Positions 1 through 9,490 of a stretch of DNA of 28,617 nt are shown piece after piece. Positions within the stretch are counted from its first letter, which is position 1; each line of letters opens with the position of its first letter. Made by a program: the position numbers and the translations under genes. The notes under the pieces are model-generated. The model did not search any database. It saw nothing but the letters and a program-made list of their open reading frames with translations, and was not told where the DNA came from. The stretch comes from Bacteroidales bacterium (GTDB taxonomy: Bacteria > Bacteroidota > Bacteroidia > Bacteroidales > Bacteroidaceae), in assembly GCA_004552155.1 (NCBI GenBank), contig SFPF01000053.1, positions 1 through 28,617 on the forward strand. The letters are read 5' to 3'.

Positions 1-287
1 AAGATGGGGAGAAACTGGCGCTTGATGGAAGAGAGCTGCAAATAAAGCGGAACACCGAGGGCCACCACTGCGGGCTTCAGCCAGAACTCTATCAGTTTCG
101 CTCCCTCGTGGTAAGTCTCATAGGGAATATCCATTGCGAGCAGAAATACGATGATGATGGCGATGGCTATCAGAATCGGGTTGAAAAGTACCCACCCAAG
201 GCGACGTTGTTGGGTCTTGGCAGCATAAAAAACGCCGAAGGTAAGGGCAAGCATGAAGTATTCGCTGCTGATGATATCCTTGATCAT
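1..287 (-). CDS. lrgB: LrgB/CidB family membrane protein (3' part beyond window)
   Basis: Multi-pass inner-membrane protein that partners the small LrgA/CidA protein encoded just upstream. The family has been tied to control of murein hydrolase activity and, in some bacteria, to export of small organic acids; the role here is inferred from the pair only. About 95 residues are visible before the gene runs off the left edge. They begin MIKDIISSEYFMLALTFGVF, followed by a hydrophobic helix and the segment AMDIPYETYHEGAKLI, which fits the LrgB N-terminus. The start at 287 lies one base after the stop of the lrgA-like gene, so the two are probably translationally coupled. There is no Shine-Dalgarno site, as is usual in Bacteroidota. 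Confidence 0.85.
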   Translation of the reverse strand, partial: MIKDIISSEYFMLALTFGVFYAAKTQQRRLGWVLFNPILIAIAIIIVFLLAMDIPYETYHEGAKLIEFWLKPAVVALGVPLYLQLSSIKRQFLPI

Positions 288-288
288 G

Positions 289-666
289 TCATTCGTGTTT
301 CTTGATGTTTATTTTTTTGCGCACCTTGTTTTCTCCCTTACTTACAACCTGGTGAGTATGTCCCGTGATAATCAGCACGATGATGGTGCTCAGCAGTGTG
401 GCCAAGGCTATGGGCAGAATTTCTGCCTTGATCAAATCAAAATAAAGCATGAGGGCTACGCCGGGAGGCACGAAGAAAAAGCCGAGATTAGCGATGAGGA
501 AATCGGTCAGGCCGCGCACCCATTCCAGTTTGACCACCTTGAGCTTGAGCAATAGCGTAAGTATGAGCATGCCGATGATGCTTGCCGGCAATGTCGCGCC
601 CGTTGTCCGTACAATCAGTTCGCCCAAAGCCAGGCAACCGAAAAGAATAAAACATTGTCTTACCAT
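289..666 (-). CDS. lrgA: LrgA/CidA family holin-like membrane protein
   Basis: Small integral membrane protein of 125 residues, the usual size for the family, with about four predicted membrane helices. Visible hallmarks are the N-terminal helix with LGELIVRTTGATLPASIIGM (the family's P-x-S-I-x-G-M motif), LLLKLKVVKLEWV, and a helix containing FFFVPPGVALM. The family is holin-like and works with LrgB, whose gene follows after one base. The last 25 residues are basic and probably cytoplasmic. A TA-rich tract (677-690) lies about ten bases upstream of the ATG, like the tracts before several other genes here. The gene is complete, unlike many of its neighbours. Cell-death or lysis roles known in Gram-positives should not be assumed. 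Confidence 0.88.
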   Translation of the reverse strand: MVRQCFILFGCLALGELIVRTTGATLPASIIGMLILTLLLKLKVVKLEWVRGLTDFLIANLGFFFVPPGVALMLYFDLIKAEILPIALATLLSTIIVLIITGHTHQVVSKGENKVRKKINIKKHE

Positions 667-729
667 ACAATCCTGGATATATATATATTAAAAAAGCTTG
701 CTTTTTCGTTTCATCCTTCGGTTTTTGAT

Positions 730-1836
730 TTATTCCACCTGCAGCACGAGACCTTTAAGGTATTCGCCTTCAGGGTGGTAGATATTCACGGGGTGGTCGG
801 CGGGCTGATGGAGTTGGTGGAGGATACGCACGTGGGCGAGCAACTGAATGTGAAGATGATGCCGCCGGGTTGTATCTTCTTGAACGCAATGGCATTGAGC
901 CGTGTGTAGCCTTTCAGGGCCTGCGCTATCGCGCCGCGATGCTTGGCAAAGGCGGGCGGGTCTAGGATTATGAGGTCGTAAGACTCGCGGGCGTGCTCCA
1001 AGAACTTGAAAGCGTCTTCGGCAAAGGCTTCATGGCGCGTGCCTACGGCGGGGAAGTTGAGCGCGACGTTGGCGTTGGTGAGGTCGATGGCTTTTGCGCT
1101 GGAATCTACTGAGTGGACCAACTCTGCGCCGCCGCGCGCAGAACATGTTGAGCACGCGGCGGCCTTTGGAATAATGCTCGAGGAGGCTGCGATTGTCGCG
1201 CTGGTCGATGAAGAAGCCCGTTTTCTGTCCGCGCAGCCAGTCGATGTGGAAGCGCAGGCGGTTTTCGACGGCCGTGTCGCAGGCGTCGCCGCCGCCTATG
1301 AGGAAGCCGCTCGCGCGGTCGACCTCGGCTTTGAAGGGCAGGGTGGTGTCGGACTTATAATAAACGCTGTCGATGCGGCCTTCGCAGGCTTCGATGAGCG
1401 CGGCGGCTATTTCTTTGCGGCACACGTGCATGCCCACGGTGTGCGCCTGCATCACAGCGGTGCGCCCGTATACGTCTACCACCAGTCCGGGCAGGCGGTC
1501 GCCTTCGCCGTGCACAAGGCGGAAAATGTTATTCTCTTCTTCATTGGCGATAGCAAGGTGCAAGGAGCGGCGCAGGGCGTAGGCTTCGGCGAGGCGTTCG
1601 GTCCAGAAACTACTGTCTATGGGGCGCTCGGTGAAAGAGAGCACGCGCACGGCGATAGAACCGATTTGGCAGTGCCCGATGGCGAGGAAATTGCCGGAGG
1701 CATCGACCACGCGCACGAGGTCGCCCTCTTCGATGCCGGGGTCGGCGCCGTCGATCGCGCCGGAGAATATCCAAGGGTGGAAGCGCTTGAGGCTTTCGGT
1801 CTTTCCCTTGCGTAAGCGTATTGTTTTGAGTGTCAT
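730..1836 (-). CDS. rlmI: RlmI-like class I SAM-dependent 23S rRNA methyltransferase, disrupted
   Basis: Homologue of RlmI, which methylates a cytosine of 23S rRNA using S-adenosylmethionine. The N-terminal PUA-like RNA-binding domain covers roughly residues 1-80 (RKGKTESLKRFHPWIFSGAI, EEGDLVRVVD). The Rossmann methyltransferase domain follows, with GFFIDQRDNR, RVLNMFC and the catalytic-site motif LDPPAFAK. The reading frame breaks twice. After NMFC (about 1130-1142) the expected YTGGF-type SAM-binding motif is missing and the frame shifts to GGAELVHSVDSS. After FTFSCS (about 830-842) roughly 20 residues are missing, and the frame then continues HVRILHQLHQPADHPVN to the stop at 730. Both gaps fall on strongly conserved family segments. 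I treat this as one gene broken by mutation or, more likely, by assembly error. Confidence 0.82.
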
Positions 1837-1850
1837 AAAGCGTTCGTTTA

Positions 1851-1963
1851 TTAGTAGACGAGTTTACAAGTAAACGAGTAGACGAGACAGATTTGTATTG
1901 CAAACTATATTTTATATGGTAACTTGTCTTGTTTACTTGTCTACTTGTTTACTTGTTTACTAA
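1851..1963 (+). repeat. Octamer-repeat hairpin element, copy A
   Basis: Two arms built of 8-bp units face each other. The left arm (1851-1890) has TAGACGAG, TTTACAAG, TAAACGAG, TAGACGAG; the right arm (about 1919-1963) has TTTACTTG and TCTACTTG units. Read as the plus strand, almost every left-right difference becomes a G opposite T, so a plus-strand RNA or single-stranded DNA could fold into a long hairpin with G-U pairs. The minus strand would have A-C mismatches instead. The loop contains TGTATTGCAAA. The right arm overlaps the end of the exonuclease gene and supplies its stop codon (1949-1951). Function unknown. Confidence 0.8.
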
Positions 1964-2575
1964 ATCGTTATTTATTATCTTGTAATTGTGGGTTTCTGCC
2001 ATTTCGAGGAACTTGCGGTAAAGATGTAAGCAGCACACGGCATCGGTGGCGGCATAGGTCTTTTGTGCCTCGGTGAGCACATCGGCTTCCCAGTTTGAGA
2101 GTTGCGCGTTCTTTGAGATGCGCTTGCCGAAAATGTTGGCGTAGAGCTTTTGCAGGCTTTGGTCGGCTATACCGAGGTCGACCGCCATGCGTTGCAGTTC
2201 CACGCAGGCCGCGGGTTCAAACTCCGCGTAGCGGTGGAGCGCGTGAATATCATCTTTTATGGAAAGCCCTACTTTCGTGATGCGAGGGTTGGCAAAGAGT
2301 TGTACAATCGCGTCGATGCGGCTGATGTGATTGAGGCGGAAAAGAAAACAGAAGTCATCGCTTGCCACTTGCAGCAATGCCGGCTTGTGGTGCTCGCCTT
2401 TGCGGAAAGTGGGGCGCGTCTCGGTGTCGAATCCCAAGAGTTTATAACTCTCCAAAGCGCGGAGGGCACTTTGCGCCTCGTTGTCTGACTGTATGACAAA
2501 AATTCGTCCGTCGTAGGCGTAACGGGGCATGGAGGGAATGAGGGTTTTGTCTATCTGTGAGAAATATTGTTCCAT
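1949..2575 (-). CDS. DEDD-family 3'-5' exonuclease (RNase D-like)
   Basis: Protein of 208 residues matching the DnaQ/RNase D exonuclease fold, which removes 3' nucleotides with two metal ions. Motif I is GFDTETRP, with the acidic pair at Asp50 and Glu52. Motif II is in GLSIKDDIHAL. Motif III is YAATDAVCCLHLY, the Y-x-x-x-D arrangement of the DEDDy subgroup. No HRDC domain follows, so it is a stand-alone nuclease domain and not full RNase D; its natural substrate cannot be told from sequence. The last residues (LVNK) and the stop are encoded inside the neighbouring octamer repeat, so the native C-terminus may once have been different. It lies between the DUF5063 gene and the methyltransferase gene on the same strand. 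Confidence 0.87.
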   Translation of the reverse strand: MEQYFSQIDKTLIPSMPRYAYDGRIFVIQSDNEAQSALRALESYKLLGFDTETRPTFRKGEHHKPALLQVASDDFCFLFRLNHISRIDAIVQLFANPRITKVGLSIKDDIHALHRYAEFEPAACVELQRMAVDLGIADQSLQKLYANIFGKRISKNAQLSNWEADVLTEAQKTYAATDAVCCLHLYRKFLEMAETHNYKIINNDLVNK

Positions 2576-2582
2576 TTATATA

Positions 2583-2690
2583 GTTACGAGTTGACGAGTA
2601 AACGAGTAGACGAGACAAGAATGTTGTGCAAATAATTTTTCAAGAGTAACTTGTCTTGTTTACTTGTTTACTGGTTTACTTGTTTACTAA
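2583..2690 (+). repeat. Octamer-repeat hairpin element, copy B
   Basis: Same design as copy A and same orientation. The left arm (2583-2618) has TGACGAG, TAAACGAG, TAGACGAG units. The right arm (about 2646-2690) has TTGTCTTG, TTTACTTG, TTTACTGG, TTTACTTG, TTTAC. The loop carries TGTTGTGCAAATAA and ends GTAACTTGTC, matching copy A's loop end. It fills the space between the DUF5063 stop and the exonuclease start, so minus-strand transcription would run through it. Confidence 0.8.
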
Positions 2691-2706
2691 AATTGTTCCA
2701 TTGGGG

Positions 2707-3222
2707 TTATAGTGTCTTTGCGGTAACATCGTGGAGCGTGCGCAATGCGCCCAGTAGTTTTTGCCCCCAGGAAAGCCGGAATTGGTCGAGCGTGTCGTAG
2801 AGTGCCGTTTGCAGTGCCTCTTCGCAGTAGGGCTGCCGGCGGAACACCTCAACGAGGTTGCGCACAGGCTGGTAAACGTCGGCGAGGTTCTCGCTGACGG
2901 TGCAAAGTATAGGCGTGTCGGAATATTTGAAGTCTTCTACAAACACGTCAAGGTAGTCATCGTCCTCTCCCAATACCTTGGCCACGCTTTGCCGCACGAA
3001 ATTATAGTCGTCCTCCGTGACGGCTTCTTCGTTCCAGCCCGGCATTTCGGGCACGTCGGGGATAAGATGTGTTTTGAGATAAAGCAGAGGCAAGAGTCCG
3101 AGCATCACGCGGCAAAATTCTTGCTTCTCGGCCGTGGCGCATTGCTCGATGTATTTACAAAATTCCGTTGAGACGCGTATGAGGTCGAGCGTCTGAGGGG
3201 TGAGAATAGTTTGTTGGGACAT
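2707..3222 (-). CDS. DUF5063 domain-containing protein
   Basis: Protein of 171 residues that I assign to the DUF5063 family of Bacteroidota; no biochemical role is known. It is soluble and acidic with predominantly helical character. Recognisable stretches are FCKYIEQCATAEKQEFCRVM near the N-terminus, LLPLLYLKTHLIPD, and the C-terminal YDTLDQFRLSWGQKLLGALR. No catalytic motif is evident. The ATG at 3222 is directly preceded by a TATATAT tract. The gene follows dnaG after 17 bases and precedes the 3'-5' exonuclease, an order that I recall from other Bacteroidales; this suggests a shared transcript but not a shared function. Confidence 0.75.
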   Translation of the reverse strand: MSQQTILTPQTLDLIRVSTEFCKYIEQCATAEKQEFCRVMLGLLPLLYLKTHLIPDVPEMPGWNEEAVTEDDYNFVRQSVAKVLGEDDDYLDVFVEDFKYSDTPILCTVSENLADVYQPVRNLVEVFRRQPYCEEALQTALYDTLDQFRLSWGQKLLGALRTLHDVTAKTL

Positions 3223-3239
3223 ATATATAATTATGCGAT

Positions 3240-5133
3240 TTATCTTATCGAAAACACGCGGTCGCCGATAAGCGGCGCGAGTTGGCGTTCCACATTCGAG
3301 AGATCAATATATTGCTGCATGAGTGCGCGGAGCGCGTCGGCGTCGGTTTGTGGATTGAGTTGGCGGATCTTCTGCATCACCAGTTTCATCTGCTCGCGCA
3401 CATAGCCATGCTTGAAGTCGAGGAGCAGGCGGGCTGATAGTTCGCCGAGGCGGCTGCCTTCGTCCACGAAGGTGCTTTGCTGGCGTTCGGTGAGGCGATA
3501 TTTTTCTTCCGAAAGTTCGCCCGCTAGTTTGCTGACGCCCTCATCGGGATGTTTGAGAAAATAGGGCAAAGATTGCCAACCGGGTTCGGCGGCGTGCTGC
3601 GTCACCTCGTCGAGCATAGCGCGTGCCATGGCGGAGGCAAAGCCGAGTCCGTCGGTCTCCAACTCATCACGGACGAAAGCGGCCAGACATTTGTCTTCCG
3701 AACCCTCAAACTTACGCTCGCCATATTTTACTATTAAAGCCAAAAGCGCACGCTCTTCGGGCGAAAGCGTTTCCTGTCGCTCGGTGGGCGCAGGCGTTTC
3801 GGCGGCGGGGGCATCGGCAGGCTCGGCTTCGGATGGTTGCTGCGTTTCGGCCTGCGGCTGCGCATTGCCGTCGCGGCGCATCTTTGCGATTTCGCTAACA
3901 ATAACGGCCTCGCTCACGCTCATGGCTGCGGCGCACTCGCGAGCGTATATCTGCCGCACTATTTCGCTGGGAATAACGGAAATGCTGCGCACGATGTCCG
4001 TTACAAGCCCCGCCCGCTTGATGGGGTCATCGCCGCACTCGCTGAGCAGCAGGTTGGTCTTAAATTTGATAAAGTCGGTTTGGTGGGCGTTGATGTAGTC
4101 GCGGTATTGCTGCGCGTTGCGGCCGCGTGCGAATGAGTCGGGGTCTTCGCCGTCGGGCAGCAGCAGCACTTTCACGTTCATGCCCTCTTCGAGCAGCATG
4201 TCGATACCGCGCAGGCTGGCTTTGATGCCCGCGCTGTCGCCGTCGTAGAGCACCGTGATGTTTTTGGTAAACCGGCGCAGCAGGTGTATCTGTCCCGTAG
4301 TGAGGGACGTGCCCGAGGAAGCCACGACATTCTCAATGCCGCTTTGGTGCATTGAAATCACGTCGGTGTAGCCTTCTACCAAGTAGCAGCAATCTTCGCG
4401 GGCGATGCTGCTGCGCGACTGGAACAAGCCGTAGAGTTCGCGGCTCTTGCTGTAAATCTCGCTTTCGGGCGAATTGACGTATTTCGCCATATTGCCCTTT
4501 TTCGCAGAGAGTATGCGTCCGCCGAAAGCAACCACGCGGCCCGACACGGTGTGCACGGGAAAGATGACGCGGCCGTGGAAGCGGTCGATGAGTTTACCGT
4601 CTTCCGAAGCGTAGCAAAGGCCCGTCTTTATAAGGGCTTCTTTGGAGTATCCCTTTTGAAGCGCGGCTTTGGCCAGCGCATCGCGCTCCGTGGGTGCAAA
4701 GCCGAGTTGGAATTTCTTGATGATGTCATCGCGGAAGCCACGTGAGCGGAAATAGGTCATGCCCACCGCAACACCGTCGGAACTGCTCCGCAGATAGTTG
4801 GCGAAGAAATCGCGCGCCCTCGCGCTCTTCCTCGCTCTGCGCTTCCTCAATCACCTCGATGCCGTAGCGCTTGCCGAGGCGCTTGATGGCTTCGGGGTAG
4901 GAGAGGTGCTCTATTTCCATGAGGAAGTGCACCGCGTTACCGCCCTTGCCGCAGGAGAAGCATTTGCAGTATTGCCGCGAGGGACTCACAGTGAAACTCG
5001 GCGTTTTCTCGTTGTGGAAAGGGCAAAGTCCTTTGTAGTATGTGCCGGTTTTGCGTAGCGTCACATAGTCGCGCACGACATCTACTATGTCGGTCGCGTC
5101 CATAACGCGCTGTATGGTGTTTCTATCTATCAT
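3240..5133 (-). CDS. dnaG: DNA primase DnaG, frameshifted
   Basis: Primase that makes RNA primers at the replication fork. The N-terminal CHC2 zinc domain is clear: CPFH near residue 37 and CKCFSC near residue 56 give Cys37, His40, Cys58, Cys61. The catalytic TOPRIM core shows CYLVEGYTDV, ASSGTSL and LYDGDSAGIKAS. The C-terminal third holds the DnaB-helicase-binding region after a Pro/Ala/Glu-rich linker. Its start overlaps the tamB stop as ATGA, so translation is probably coupled. The frame breaks at about 4809-4826, between EEERE and ARDFFANYL, within a very GC-rich run; roughly a dozen residues appear to be missing. As dnaG is essential, a true null is unlikely, and sequence or assembly error is the better reading. 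Confidence 0.92.
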
Positions 5134-8100
5134 TTATTGTCTTTCTTTTTGCGCCATTTTGTGCGTGGCGTGAAGAGGTCGCGCACGTTAGAGAAGTCGC
5201 GTTTGAGTTGTATGCCGATGCCTTGAGTGGTGAGCGACGATTTTGTGAAATACCGCTCGTTAGTTTCCGAGTAGGCTTTCAGGCTGATGCTTCCGCTCGG
5301 CGTAAGTAAATATTGTATGTCGAAATCGCCCACGAAGTTCGTGGCATACATCGGGTTGTCGCGGTAGCCGAAGTTGCCGTTGATGAGCAGTCGGTCGTTG
5401 AGCAGGCGGCCTTGCAGCAGTCCGTCGATTTCCATGTCGCTCCAGCCTATTTGGCCCGTGCTGATGTTTGTGTTGTGCCGATGCTCCATTTGGCGTTACC
5501 GCCCATAGCGTTGGAGATGATGTTGTTGAGTTGGTTGGTGAGCGTGCTCGAAAGGAAGGATTTTGCCGCCACGTTCGACTGCGACAACCCTACGGCCTGC
5601 TGCTGCGCGGCATAGTTGCTGTTGTAGAAACGCCCGATGCCGAGCAGGTAGACGAACTGGCGGTTGAGGTCTTCTTCCGTGTTGATAACGTCCATCACCA
5701 TGCGGCGTTCCTCGTCGCCGAGCGTCGGGAAGTCGAGTCCGAAGGACACTTGCGGCGCTTTAGTCTGGCCCGTGATGTTGAGCAGGCAGTTCACGCGCAC
5801 GCTGTTGTTCGTCATGCCCGCGCCAAAGTTAAGGTCGCTCAATGAGGCGGAGTTCACCATATAGGCCGCCTGGAAGTTGAGCCGTCCCTCGCTTGGCGGG
5901 CCCGTGAACACGAGCGTGCCGCCCGGCTGCAGGGTGAAATCCTTGCGGATGATGTCTTGCAGCGACATCTTGTAAGTACCGCGCTGCACGTTGTAAGTGC
6001 CAAAGAGTTCGAAGCGACCTTTATTATAATATGTAGCACGCATAGGGCCGTAGCCGCGCACTTGAATGTTATCGCCGGAATTGTCGTCGGTGATGACACG
6101 CAGTTGGGCGCGGTCGTTCACATTGACTTGGAAATTAAGTTTAATGTCCGTGGTGCTCTCTTCTGCCTTTTCCTCCTGCGGTGCGGGGGACGTGTCGGCC
6201 GGGGAAGGTTCAAAAACAAAGGGCTTCGGGTCGAGCGAGGTGAATTGCAGCAGGTGCGTGTCGCTATACGTGTCGGGCGTGTCGAGGAGATAGGTCAGCG
6301 TGGTGCCTGCCTCGGTGGTGATGTCGATGTCGGCGGTAAATAGTCCGGATCTGCCGCTCATCTTTGCCTTGCCCGTGCCGTAGGCTGTAGAGTAGAAAGG
6401 CATGTCGTGCTCGCGGGGGCGGTCGTAGAGCAGCATATTTTTCACATCGAGGTCAAACTCATAGCGCAAGTTTTTCAAATGTTCGTGATGCAGTGCCCCG
6501 GCAGCAATGCCCGTGCCTTTGCCCGTCTTGTCGGCAACCTTAAAATCGGCAAACTCAAAAATACCCGGGCGAACGTGGACGCGGCCATCGGTGAGCGTGT
6601 AGTCTACGCCCGTTACGTCGAGATGTGCACTTATCGAAGCCGTTTCTTCTCCCTCGAAATCAAGTTTCTTGAACGGTCCGTGCAGACGCATGCGCCCTGT
6701 TGTGCGGCCGTCGAGGTTGGTAAAGATATGTCCGATGTAGGGCTTAAGGAATTGCAGCGTCGTCTGCTCGCTCTTGATGTCGAGGTCCAATCCTTTCTCT
6801 GCGAGGCTCACAAATCCAAGCACGTCCGTATAGCCCACGCCGTCTTCCACGATATGGGCATCAAGGTTGATGCGTCCTTCCTCCTTGCTCCAGCCGCCCA
6901 AGATGTGCGCCGTGCCCATATAGCCCGTGTTGAAATGAAAATCGTCCACCCTAATCTTGGCGTTCAACTGCGGATTTTTTAGGTCGCCGTTCACAACGGC
7001 GCGTCCTGTGGCTTGTCCCGTAAATTCAACGGTGTGGAAATTCACCAGTCCGAGGACGTACGCCACGTCAATCTTGCTCAGCCGTGCCACGATAGAGTCG
7101 TTCTCGCCTTTGCCCAACCTACCGCTGACTGCCAGCCATTGGTCGTCGTGTTTCAGGCGGAGGTTGTTTATCTCCACCGCCTTGCCTTCCACAACCACGA
7201 GCCCCGAAGCGATGTTCCATATGGTGTCGCCGATGGTGAAGAGGGTAGGATTTACTTTCGTAGAAATTTTTGTCTCGTTCGATGCGCCTCTTGAAAATTC
7301 TGTCAGGAGATCGATTTCACCGAAATGCTTCGCGACTTCCGGGTTACGCCATTGCACGTTAGTGGAAAGCGTGCCACTGTCGGTTTGCAGTTCTGCCACC
7401 CATTTATAATTATTGCCGCCAAGTGCGCGGTCGGTTTGCAGCAAGCAGTTGTAGGAGTCTTTCTCTCCTTTCACAAAAAGTCGCAAATCTTTGAACTTCT
7501 GTCCGTTGTAGTCAATGCCGTCCGTGAAGAGTTGGAAGAAGGAAGTGCGTGCGTGGTTACGGAAAATGCCGTTTGCGGCAATGTCGCCATCTGTTTCCAA
7601 AGGCAGGAGCAGCACGTGCTTGAAGAAATCCGTGTTTTTGAGCCTCATGCTAAACGCCCAGTCGTACTCGGGCGTGGCGCGGCACTTGGTCGTTTGCAGT
7701 TGGGGCAGGGCGGCGGCAAGTATGTCCTCGTACACGGTTTGCCTGATGTCACTGCCTTTCTTGTCGGGCGTCACGTCGAGGCGGAGATTTTTGACGATGC
7801 AAGGCGTGCTGTCGTTGTAGGCAAAATAAAAGTCGTTGATTTGCAGGAAACCTTTCGGCTGATTAGCAGTGAGGCGGTCAAGCGCGGCTTCTATTTTCGC
7901 CGAGATGCTGGCATCGCGCCCTTTGATGGGAAAACCGAGGGCGGCGGGGCGCAACATTCCCAAGTTGGCCGTGAGGGCGAGGTCGCGGGCCGTGTGCCCG
8001 TCGTAGTAGCCGCTGCCGTCGTCCCTGTTGCCATTTGCCGTTAAGAGCGATGTTGCGTAAATCGTAGTCTTTGTTCTGGGCATTGAGGATATTGGCCTGA

Positions 8101-9473
8101 ACATTCAGGTCAGGCACGTGCTTTCCCTTTTCGGGCAACACTACATTGCCTTTGATTTCAGCAGAAAGGTTTTGCGGCAGTTTTTCAGTGCCGATAATCT
8201 TCGCAAGGTCTAAGCCATCGATGCTGATTTTGCCCTTAATGTCTTTTTCCACCATAGCCAGCGTACCCTTTGCCTCGCCTGCGTCGGTGGCAATGCCGAA
8301 ATCGGCGGTGCTTTCGCCGTCGGGGCGGTAAGCGGCACGGGCATTGAGGGTGGCAATTCCGCAGAGTAAAATCTTTTTCTGCGTCTCAGCGTTTTTGATG
8401 TATGCTTCGCAGATTTTCTTCAAAAGTCCCTGCGTGGCGGTAGCGTTTTTCAGCGTTAAGTCGGCGCGGCGAAGTCCTGATTTGTTCCAGGCAAGGGCAC
8501 AGTCGCCCGTGATGGAGGCGTTCGTCTGACTTTCCTTGATGCTGATATTTCGGAACTCGCCGCTCTGGGGCTGCATGTGATAATCCATTGACAGCGACAA
8601 CGTGAGCGGCAATGGGCGGAGCGCGGGCACGAAGTGGGCGATGTCGGCCGTCGCCACCGAGATGTCGGCCAGTGAACCCGTGGCAGAGAGCGTGTTGGAC
8701 AGGTTGCCCCAGTCCTTTACAGCATCATAGGTGAGGCGCAGTTCGGATTGGCGAATGTGAGAGCCGCCGACCTCGATGTTGAGGTTCTTCAAAAGGGCGG
8801 CTTTCCTATTGGCCTGTACGATGAAGGTCAGTTCTCGCAAGTCCAGTCCGCATTGTTCCTTTGCAGCCAAATGGCGAACGCGGAGATTAAGACTGTCTGT
8901 CGAGAGTTTTTTCAGGCTGATGTTTGCGTCTATCGCGCTCAGAGCGATGTGTGCCGCGTTGAAAGTTTGCGGCGTTCGGGGTTTGGCGTATTCGTCGTAG
9001 CGCACCCGGCAGCGCCGCAGTATGAGCGAGTTGATACCAAGGTTGAGACTCGACGGTTTTGACTTGTCTTTGGAAGCAAACGCGTCGAGCACGAATTGGA
9101 AGTTGGCGGGACTGTTTTCCGCAGGTTTATAAAGCGTGAACGTGCCGTCGAGCACGGAGACCGTGCGCAGCGTCACGGCATCTTTCACGAGCGACCGCCA
9201 TTCTATTTTGGCGGAGATGAATTTCGCTTTGAGCATCTGCTTGCCGCTCTGGTCATAGACAGTGACATTTTTCAGCGAGAGGCGGTTGAAAAGCCCTGCC
9301 TCGATGTCTTCTATCTCGACCTTTGTTTGCAACAGTTCCTGCAAGGCATTTTCGGCCTTGTCGGTTATCCAGCGGCGAGCAGGCGAGAAATTAAAAACAA
9401 AAAGCGTTACGAGGTACACCGTCAAGAGTGTACCGATCGTAACGCGTATAATATTTCTCAGACTGTTTCTCAA
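5130..9473 (-). CDS. tamB: TamB-like translocation and assembly module protein, frameshifted
   Basis: Very large envelope protein (about 1,440 codons) of the TamB/AsmA type, which spans the periplasm and is linked to outer-membrane protein insertion and phospholipid transport. One N-terminal membrane anchor (residues about 8-30, VTIGTLLTVYLVTLFVFNF) is followed by long beta-rich repeats. The C-terminal DUF490 domain is recognisable by QFVYLLGIGRFY, QLNNIISNAMGGNAKWSIG and GRLLNDRLLINGNFGYRDNP. There are two frame breaks, at about 8010-8028 and about 5465-5489; the second lies by a doubled CACAA. The start is probably TTG at 9473, because no in-frame ATG exists before the previous stop. It lies 17 bases after the OPT transporter gene and overlaps dnaG by four bases. 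Confidence 0.85.
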
Positions 9474-9490
9474 ATGCTTTTTATAAGCCT

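Noticed and set aside
1851..2690. CRISPR array
   Set aside because: The repeat units are 8 bp with no spacers, arranged as inverted arms; no cas gene is present.
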